A stretch of 11,916 nt of DNA from JASFWK01 sp050049355. Its GTDB lineage: Bacteria; Chloroflexota; Anaerolineae; B4-G1; DUEL01. Shown here in pieces: positions 7,412 through 11,916 of the stretch (its first letter is position 1; every line of letters starts with the position of its first letter). The position numbers and the translations under genes were made by a program. The notes below the pieces were generated by a model that was given only the letters and a program-made list of their open reading frames with translations, searched no databases and was not told the DNA's origin. The stretch lies in NCBI GenBank assembly GCA_050049355.1, contig JASFWK010000057.1, positions 1 to 11,916 of the forward strand, written 5' to 3'.

Positions 7412-9169
7412 TTACCGCAGCTCCTCCTCTACCTCGTCCCATTCCAGTTTGCGGAATAAAGGAGAGGGTTTGCGAAGCGACTGCCCTGCCGGCAATTCAC
7501 TCGGGGCCCACCGTCCCGTGGCCTCGGTTGAATCATAGCAGAGAGCGTCGTGAGTCTTGCCCTCCTCTCGGAAGGTGTCAACGTATTGGCGGCCAAAGAG
7601 GGGGCCTTCGTAGCCCAGATACTGGTGAAGGGCCTCGGACGAGAAGGGGAGGAAAGGTGCAAACAGAATCTTGAGGGAGTCAAGAGCCCTCAGGGCGACA
7701 TAGATAGTGGTCCCCGCAACCGTCTTATCCTCCTTAATCTGGAACCAGGGCTCTTTCTCATCCAGGTACTTGTTGGCCTCCCGCGCCAGCGTCATGACCT
7801 CGTTCAGTGCAGCGCGGAACTTGCAGGCGGACAAAAGACGACCCACCGGTTGAAAGGCCACGTCAATGCGAGCCAGCAGCCCAACGTCGGCTCGCTCCAT
7901 CAACCCGGGAACCGGCACACGGCCGTCGAAGTGCTTGTAGGCAAAGGTGAGCACCCGATGACAGAGGTTGCCCCAGGTCGCGACCAGCTCGTCGTTGTTG
8001 CGACGCACGAAATCCTGCCACCTGAAGTTGGTGTCCCGCGTCTCCGGCATCACCGCGGTCACATAGTAGCGGAGAGGATCCGGATCGAAGTTCTCCAGAT
8101 AGTCCGGCAGCCACACCGCCAACCCCCGACTCTTGGAGAACTGCTCTCCCTCCAAGTTCATGAACTCGTTGGCCGGCACGTCGTACGGCAGGTTGAGCTG
8201 TCGAGAGGCTTCATCCTCATACAGTCGCTCCACACCGATCAGTTCCGCCGGCCAGAAGATGGCGTGGAAGGGGATGTTGTCCTTGCCAATGAAGTAGTAG
8301 GTGCGAGCATCGGGGTCGTACCACCACTCCTTCCAGGCTTCAGGCTGGCCCACGTTGCGGGCCCATTCGATGCTGGCGGAGAGATACCCGACGATCGCCT
8401 CAAACCAGACGTAGAGCCGCTTGTCCTCGTAGCCCTCCAGGGGAACCGGTATACCCCACTCGATGTCGCGGGTGAAAGGTCGGCTCTGGAGACCGGCCGC
8501 GACGTAGTTGCGGGAGAAGTTGAGGACATTGGGCCGCCAGTGTTCCTTATCCTCCTCCAGGTAGGCACTGAGCTGATCCTGGAGCGCCGGTAGATCCAAG
8601 AAGAAGTGCTCCGTCTCCCGAGCCACGGGAACGGTGCCATCGATCTTGCTGCGGGGATCGATCAACTCCAGCGCGTCCAGCAGCTTCCCACAGCTGTCGC
8701 ACTGATCGCCTCGTGCCTCCTCGTAGCCGCAGTGAGGGCAGGTCCCCTCCACGTACCGATCCGGCAAGAACCGCCCCTCCTCCTCCGAGTAGAGCTGGCG
8801 CTGCACCTGGCGATACATCCACTCTTGCTCCAGCAAGCGCAGGAAGACGTCCTGGGCCACCCGGTGGTGGTTCTCCGTGTCGGTGTGCGTGAACAGGTCA
8901 TAGCTGATACCAATACGCTCTTGCGTCTCCAAGAAACGCGCGTGGTACCGCTCGAAGATCTCCCGGGGGGTGACACCTTCTTGGTCGGCGCGGATGGTGA
9001 TAGGGGTACCGTGGGAGTCCGAGCCGGAGACCATGAGGATCTGATTGCCGGCCAGTCGATGGTATCGAGCGAAGATGTCGGCAGGCAGATAGGCGCCAGC
9101 CAGGTGCCCGATGTGGAGGTCTCCATTGGCGTAGGGCCAAGCGACGCAGGCAAGAATCTTCTCGGACAA
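7412..9169 (-). CDS. metG: Methionyl-tRNA synthetase
   Basis: This class I synthetase charges tRNA(Met) with methionine using ATP. From the TTG at 9169 it is 585 residues. It starts SEKILACVAWPYANGDLHIGH, with the HIGH signature at 19-22. The connective-peptide zinc knuckle has CPHC and CDSC (Cys 144, 147, 157, 160), a single-zinc arrangement. WFEAIVGYLSA (255-265) is the typical active-site stretch. The KMSKS loop reads QFSKS (343-347). The alpha-helical anticodon-binding domain fills about 380-545. The C-terminal EMAPII/Trbp111-like tRNA-binding domain found in about 650-680-residue family members is absent. The TTG start is preferred because AGGAGG lies 5 nt upstream. An in-frame ATG at 9208 would add 13 residues that do not belong to the family and would lie upstream of the likely promoter start. 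The stop TAA is followed by 318 bp without a gene. Confidence 0.96.
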   Translation of the reverse strand: MSEKILACVAWPYANGDLHIGHLAGAYLPADIFARYHRLAGNQILMVSGSDSHGTPITIRADQEGVTPREIFERYHARFLETQERIGISYDLFTHTDTENHHRVAQDVFLRLLEQEWMYRQVQRQLYSEEEGRFLPDRYVEGTCPHCGYEEARGDQCDSCGKLLDALELIDPRSKIDGTVPVARETEHFFLDLPALQDQLSAYLEEDKEHWRPNVLNFSRNYVAAGLQSRPFTRDIEWGIPVPLEGYEDKRLYVWFEAIVGYLSASIEWARNVGQPEAWKEWWYDPDARTYYFIGKDNIPFHAIFWPAELIGVERLYEDEASRQLNLPYDVPANEFMNLEGEQFSKSRGLAVWLPDYLENFDPDPLRYYVTAVMPETRDTNFRWQDFVRRNNDELVATWGNLCHRVLTFAYKHFDGRVPVPGLMERADVGLLARIDVAFQPVGRLLSACKFRAALNEVMTLAREANKYLDEKEPWFQIKEDKTVAGTTIYVALRALDSLKILFAPFLPFSSEALHQYLGYEGPLFGRQYVDTFREEGKTHDALCYDSTEATGRWAPSELPAGQSLRKPSPLFRKLEWDEVEEELR

Positions 9170-9191
9170 GTTCCCCTCCTCTAAGAAACGT

Positions 9192-9200
9192 ATTCTACCA
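9192..9200 (-). promoter_or_regulatory. metG: Extended -10 promoter for metG
   Basis: The minus strand reads TGG-TAGAAT (9200-9192), a TGn extended -10 element with a 5/6 match to TATAAT. No good -35 box is present at 16-18 bp, which is common with extended -10 promoters. The predicted start near 9185 leaves a leader of about 16 nt before the TTG start at 9169. It would also place the in-frame ATG at 9208 upstream of the transcript. Confidence 0.5.
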
Positions 9201-9209
9201 CAGAACACA

Positions 9210-9240
9210 AAAAGCAGAAAACCGCCAGCGAGGCTGGCGG
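9210..9240 (-). terminator. Rho-independent terminator after sigA
   Basis: On the minus strand the stem CCGCCAGC / GCTGGCGG (8 perfect base pairs, 3-nt loop, 9240-9222) is followed by TTTTCTGCTTTTT. It lies about 126 bp after the sigma-factor stop. The intervening stretch (9241-9366) holds only a 27-codon frame without a ribosome binding site. The T-tract runs to within about 10 bp of the metG -10 box. Confidence 0.85.
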
Positions 9241-9366
9241 TTCTTGCCGACGATCTGGAACTCGTACAGACCTTGGGGTCAGGGCACCTCTCCCCCCGAC
9301 CGCCACGGCAGACGATAGATCATCATAATAATCAGCACGGTTGAACGATCTGGCCCAGACATCTCA

Positions 9367-10506
9367 TCAACTCAAATAGTCACGCAGTTCTCGACTTCGA
9401 CGCGGGTGACGCAGCCGGCGCAGCGCTTTCCCCTCGATCTGACGTATCCGCTCACGGGTGAGGCCGAACTTCTGGCCCACCTCCTCCAGGGTATAGCTAC
9501 GGCCGTTGATCAGACCGAACCGGAAGCGGAGGATGCGCGCCTCACGAGGGCTGAGCGTCGTGAGAACTTGCTCGATCTTCTCCGCCAGCATGTTCTGATA
9601 GGCACTGTGCGAGGGGGCTGGAGCGGATTCGTCCTCAATGAATGAACCCAGCTCGCTGTCCTCCTCCTCACCAACCGGACGCTCCAGGCTAAGCGGCTGC
9701 CAGGAGACTCTCATCATCCACTGAACCTTGCGCGGGTCCAGATCCATCGCGGTGGCGATCTCCTCGGGCGTCGGTGCGCGGCCGTGCTCTTGCTCCAGCT
9801 TGCGGGCCGTGCGGTAGAGACGCCGGATGCGATCAGACATATGGACCGGAACGCGGATGGTTCGACCCTGGTCTGCTATGGCACGGGTAATCGTCTGGCG
9901 AATCCACCAAGTGGCGTAGGTGCTGAAGCGGTAACCCCGATGGTAGTCGAACTTCTCCACTGCCTTCATCAGGCCCAGGTTGCCCTCCTGGATCAAGTCG
10001 AGGAAGGGAACGCCTCGTCCCATATACTTCTTGGCGATGCTGACTACCAGACGCGTGTTGGCCTTGATCAAATGCTCTCGGGCAGCCCGCCCATGCTCGA
10101 CAAGGCCCTCCAGGCGAGTCCGTTCCTCCGGCTCGTTGCCGTCATCGCAAAGCAGCTCTTTCGCCTCCCGCCCCAGCTCCACCATGCGAGCCAGGCGCAC
10201 CTCCTCTTCCGTGCTCAGAAGGGGAACCCGTGCCATCTCCTTCAAGTAGAGGCCGACCGTGTCGTCGGGCGAAATGCTGCTCAAGTCACAAACATCCTCC
10301 TCACTCTCACTAACCCTTGAGTTTGCCTCCTCGTCGGGCTCCTCATCGCTCTTGCAGACTTCAACCCCCTCCTCTTCCAACGCGATGAATATTTCCTCTA
10401 ACTGATCCAAAGAGTCTTCAGCCTCAGGCAGTACATCCAAGATATCGTCGGTGGTCAGATAACCCTGCACCTCAGCCAGCTCCAATAGCTCCTCAACTAT
10501 ATCCAT
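9367..10506 (-). CDS. sigA: RNA polymerase primary sigma factor (RpoD/SigA)
   Basis: This 379-residue sigma70 protein directs RNA polymerase to -10/-35 promoters. A short region 1.1-like domain covers about residues 1-55. An acidic linker (52-80) follows, then region 1.2 (81-112, with DTVGLYLKEM). Region 2 spans about 146-216 and holds the core-binding GNLGLMKAVEKFDYHRGYRF and the -10-recognition helix with TYATWWIRQTITRAI. Region 3 is at about 225-300. Region 4 is at about 312-379, with the -35-recognition helix-turn-helix LEEVGQKFGLTRERIRQIE. The C-terminus LRHPRRSRELRDYL is typical of group 1 factors. The start ATG has AGGAG 7 nt upstream, embedded in the last codons of yceD. The conserved region 4 tail and the presence of region 1.1 favour the primary factor over a group 2 paralogue, but the latter cannot be excluded without the genome. 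Confidence 0.95.
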   Translation of the reverse strand: MDIVEELLELAEVQGYLTTDDILDVLPEAEDSLDQLEEIFIALEEEGVEVCKSDEEPDEEANSRVSESEEDVCDLSSISPDDTVGLYLKEMARVPLLSTEEEVRLARMVELGREAKELLCDDGNEPEERTRLEGLVEHGRAAREHLIKANTRLVVSIAKKYMGRGVPFLDLIQEGNLGLMKAVEKFDYHRGYRFSTYATWWIRQTITRAIADQGRTIRVPVHMSDRIRRLYRTARKLEQEHGRAPTPEEIATAMDLDPRKVQWMMRVSWQPLSLERPVGEEEDSELGSFIEDESAPAPSHSAYQNMLAEKIEQVLTTLSPREARILRFRFGLINGRSYTLEEVGQKFGLTRERIRQIEGKALRRLRHPRRSRELRDYLS

Positions 10507-10510
10507 AGAC

Positions 10511-11014
10511 CTACTCCTGCTCCTGCCCCCCTTCCAACAAGGATGCCAGCACCTGCATACGCGGATCTACCCGCTCCTGGCGACAGTCGCACTCCTCACG
10601 GTTCAGGTTGACCCCGCACTGAGGACACAATCCCTGGCACTCCAGCGAGCAGAGCGGCTTGATGGGAATGGCCAACCAGACCTGCTCGCGCAGTAGAGGA
10701 GAGACGTCAAGCCAACCCTCGTCCGTGAGGAAGTAGGGGGTCCCTGAGTTTTCTGAGATACCGATGATGTCCTCGAGTTCCCCGGAGAAAGCAAAACAGA
10801 AAGGCTCTAAACACCGAACGCACTCAACCTCGACCTCGGACTCAAGTGCCCCTGTGAGCAATATACCTTGCTGTACGCGAGTGAATTGCAGCTCGCCAAG
10901 CAAAAACTCGACAGAGACATCTTCCAAGCGGCAAGGGCCTTCGTCCAGGGAAAAAACGAGACGCTCACCCGGCTGAGCACCGATGAGCGGGGATAGATCA
11001 AACTGCAACATCAT
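10511..11014 (-). CDS. yceD: DUF177/YceD family protein
   Basis: This 167-residue protein belongs to the DUF177 (YceD) family, whose members are linked to accumulation of 23S rRNA and the large ribosomal subunit. It acts in the cytoplasm. Visible family signatures are CVRC at residues 65-68 followed by LEP, an acidic middle, the LREQVWLAIPIKPLC stretch around 108-122, and a C-terminal Cys cluster (122, 126, 130, 133, 142, 144) containing GLCPQCGVNLN. The eight Cys suggest zinc binding, as in many Gram-positive and deep-branching members. Length is normal for the family. Two ATG codons stand in a row (11014 and 11011), and the first is chosen by default because neither has a Shine-Dalgarno sequence. 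The stop lies 4 bp before the sigma-factor start, so translation of the two is probably coupled. In many bacteria rpmF (ribosomal protein L32) follows directly; here it does not. Confidence 0.9.
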   Translation of the reverse strand: MMLQFDLSPLIGAQPGERLVFSLDEGPCRLEDVSVEFLLGELQFTRVQQGILLTGALESEVEVECVRCLEPFCFAFSGELEDIIGISENSGTPYFLTDEGWLDVSPLLREQVWLAIPIKPLCSLECQGLCPQCGVNLNREECDCRQERVDPRMQVLASLLEGGQEQE

Positions 11015-11027
11015 ATCACACTAATGA

Positions 11028-11049
11028 AGCCCGGCTCAACAGCCCGGCT
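11028..11049 (-). promoter_or_regulatory. GC-rich hairpin in the 5' leader of yceD
   Basis: Two copies of AGCCCGGCT (plus strand, 11028-11036 and 11041-11049) are separated by CAAC. Each copy is itself almost palindromic, so together they form a 9-position stem with one central mismatch and a 4-nt loop. In the yceD transcript the hairpin ends 13 nt before the ATG, where a ribosome binding site would be expected, and no clear Shine-Dalgarno sequence is present. In the minus direction it is not followed by a T-run, so a simple terminator is less likely than a leader structure. In the plus direction it is followed by TTTT, but no plus-strand gene is present to terminate. Confidence 0.5.
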
Positions 11050-11086
11050 TTTGACCACTGAAACGCGTTGTCTGACCTCTCGTACC

Positions 11087-11098
11087 CCTTGCACAAGG
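11087..11098. promoter_or_regulatory. Palindrome over the predicted start site of the yceD-sigA promoter
   Basis: CCTTG-CA-CAAGG is an inverted repeat with 5-bp arms and a 2-bp centre. It begins 4 bp downstream of the -10 box and so covers about -4 to +8 of the predicted transcript. The placement fits a repressor operator or a short 5' hairpin. No regulator is known, and 5-bp arms can arise by chance. Confidence 0.35.
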
Positions 11099-11101
11099 TG
11101 T

Positions 11102-11130
11102 ATTATAACAAAAAAGAACGCCGTCGTCAA
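11102..11130 (-). promoter_or_regulatory. Housekeeping (sigma70-type) promoter for the yceD-sigA unit
   Basis: On the minus strand TTGACG (11130-11125) is followed by exactly 17 bp and then a perfect TATAAT (11107-11102). The spacer includes a run of six T. The predicted transcription start is near 11095, giving a leader of about 80 nt before the ATG at 11014. This is the best promoter match in the window and it points at the DUF177 and sigma-factor genes. The rest of the gap on its upstream side (11131-11297) shows no gene and no clear terminator for the preceding gene. Confidence 0.85.
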
Positions 11131-11297
11131 GATTTTTGTATTGCGACTACGCGAAATCGAGCAAGAATCCAGCGGTGGGGCGCACCTACCCCATCCTACC
11201 AGAATGAACCTCACAGAGTGACCAGACGATAGGATCTGACCGACGGAGGGCCGGGGAGTAGGAGACGCAATCGCTTCCGACACTCTCCAACCGGGCT

Positions 11298-11916
11298 TTA
11301 CGGGGTATCTGAGGGGACTTCTGCCAGCGCCGCTCGCAGTTCCTCCAGCGTCGTGAGCTTACCAACTCGGACGAGGAAACTGCGCAGGCTGGGGCTCCGC
11401 CGGCGCAATTCCTGCACCGCCGGCCCAATGGGATCCTCCCCGGCCGGTCCGGGCTCGTCAGCATAAGAGCCGTGAAAGGCGAAGTAGGCCTGATTCAGCT
11501 TGCGAATCTGGTAACCCTGCTCCCAGAAGAACTGCCGGCGCTCCTCCAGGAAACGTTCTGCCTCCTCAACTCGCCCTTCCGCCAGCAGTCGATCCACTTC
11601 TACTCGGGTCCGGTGCATCTCGGCGCGGAAGTCAAAGCCGGGCGGTTCCGGCGATGGCTCCACCATCGATTGCCCATCCGACGGCGGCGGGAGGAGGTCA
11701 GGGTAGTAGCGCGCCAGCACCTGTCGCCCCACCTCCTTGCCCACAACGCTGGCAGTCGTCTCGTTGATCGTCCGCGCCTCCTGTCCCTTGTCGTAGGCCC
11801 AGCCCAGGGGATGGAGATACAGATAGTGATGAGTCCATTCGTGGGCCGCGACCTCTACGATCCAGTCTACCGCTGGCCATTCCAGCACCATCGCCGGCCA
11901 GGCCGACATCCCGCCG
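11298..11916 (-). CDS. Putative zinc-metalloprotease-like protein with HEWTH motif, 5'-truncated
   Basis: The reading frame is open to the right edge, so the N-terminus lies outside the window. The Met codon at 11909 is internal or unproven, because the frame stays open upstream of it. Counting from that Met, residues 23-27 are HEWTH, fitting the HExxH zinc-binding and catalytic motif. Residues 49-53 are NETTA, whose Glu50 is placed like the third zinc ligand of gluzincin-type peptidases. The C-terminal half is charged and helical in look, with Glu/Arg-rich stretches. It ends DTP-TAA at 11298. A membrane or secretory segment cannot be judged because the start is missing. It stands 283 bp from the next gene and is separated from it by a strong promoter, so it is not part of that operon. 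The metallopeptidase assignment is inferred from two short motifs; substrate and pathway are unknown. It could also be an inactive relative. Confidence 0.75.
   Translation of the reverse strand, partial: GGMSAWPAMVLEWPAVDWIVEVAAHEWTHHYLYLHPLGWAYDKGQEARTINETTASVVGKEVGRQVLARYYPDLLPPPSDGQSMVEPSPEPPGFDFRAEMHRTRVEVDRLLAEGRVEEAERFLEERRQFFWEQGYQIRKLNQAYFAFHGSYADEPGPAGEDPIGPAVQELRRRSPSLRSFLVRVGKLTTLEELRAALAEVPSDTP

Noticed and set aside
7550..8593. Plus-strand open frame of 347 codons
   Set aside because: It lies antisense within metG, which has full synthetase motifs; no family features are seen in the plus-strand product.
9170..9208. ATG at 9208 as the start of metG
   Set aside because: The extra 13 residues are foreign to the family and would lie upstream of the likely transcription start. 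The TTG at 9169 has AGGAGG at 5 nt.
9279..9362. 27-codon minus-strand frame between sigA and its terminator
   Set aside because: It has no Shine-Dalgarno sequence and no recognisable product, so it was not called as a gene.

Overview
The window is GC-rich bacterial DNA with every supported gene on the minus strand, so it reads from right to left. The best guess for the source is a Chloroflexota bacterium (Anaerolineae-like). This rests on a DUF11 protein with a Thr/Pro linker and an LPxTG-like tail, a giant SdrD_B/DUF11 surface protein, a YceD-sigma pair and a short methionyl-tRNA synthetase. It is an inference from style and not a proven placement.

Right part (11916 to 9367). A 5'-truncated gene for a protein with a HEWTH zinc-metalloprotease-like motif runs in from the right edge. 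Next comes a near-consensus housekeeping promoter (TTGACG, 17 bp, TATAAT), a palindrome over the expected start site and a GC-rich hairpin. A two-gene unit follows: a DUF177/YceD protein and a primary sigma factor (RpoD/SigA), separated by 4 bp. The rpmF gene that usually follows yceD is absent.

Middle part (9366 to 7094). A rho-independent terminator closes the sigma unit, and its T-tract is almost on top of an extended -10 promoter for metG. The metG gene probably starts at a TTG codon with a strong Shine-Dalgarno sequence and encodes a 585-residue enzyme without the C-terminal tRNA-binding domain. A 318-bp gap with a perfect 15-bp palindrome separates metG from the surface-protein genes.

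Left part (7093 to 1). Two surface-protein genes lie 67 bp apart in one direction. The first encodes a small secreted protein: signal peptide, Thr/Pro linker, one DUF11 domain, LPESG, a transmembrane helix and a basic tail. The second is one uninterrupted open frame from 6372 to the left edge (2124 codons, no stop). It encodes a giant exported protein with two N-terminal hydrophobic segments, a large domain I do not recognise, DUF11-type domains (one split by an inserted beta-rich domain) and at least eight SdrD_B-type Ca-binding-like repeats. More than half of the window is this gene, and its C-terminus lies outside.

The right and middle genes are core information-processing genes. The left pair looks like an accessory cell-surface module: a long extended stalk or adhesin-like protein with a small, probably wall- or membrane-anchored partner built from the same DUF11 fold. 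No RNA gene, insertion sequence or CRISPR array was seen.
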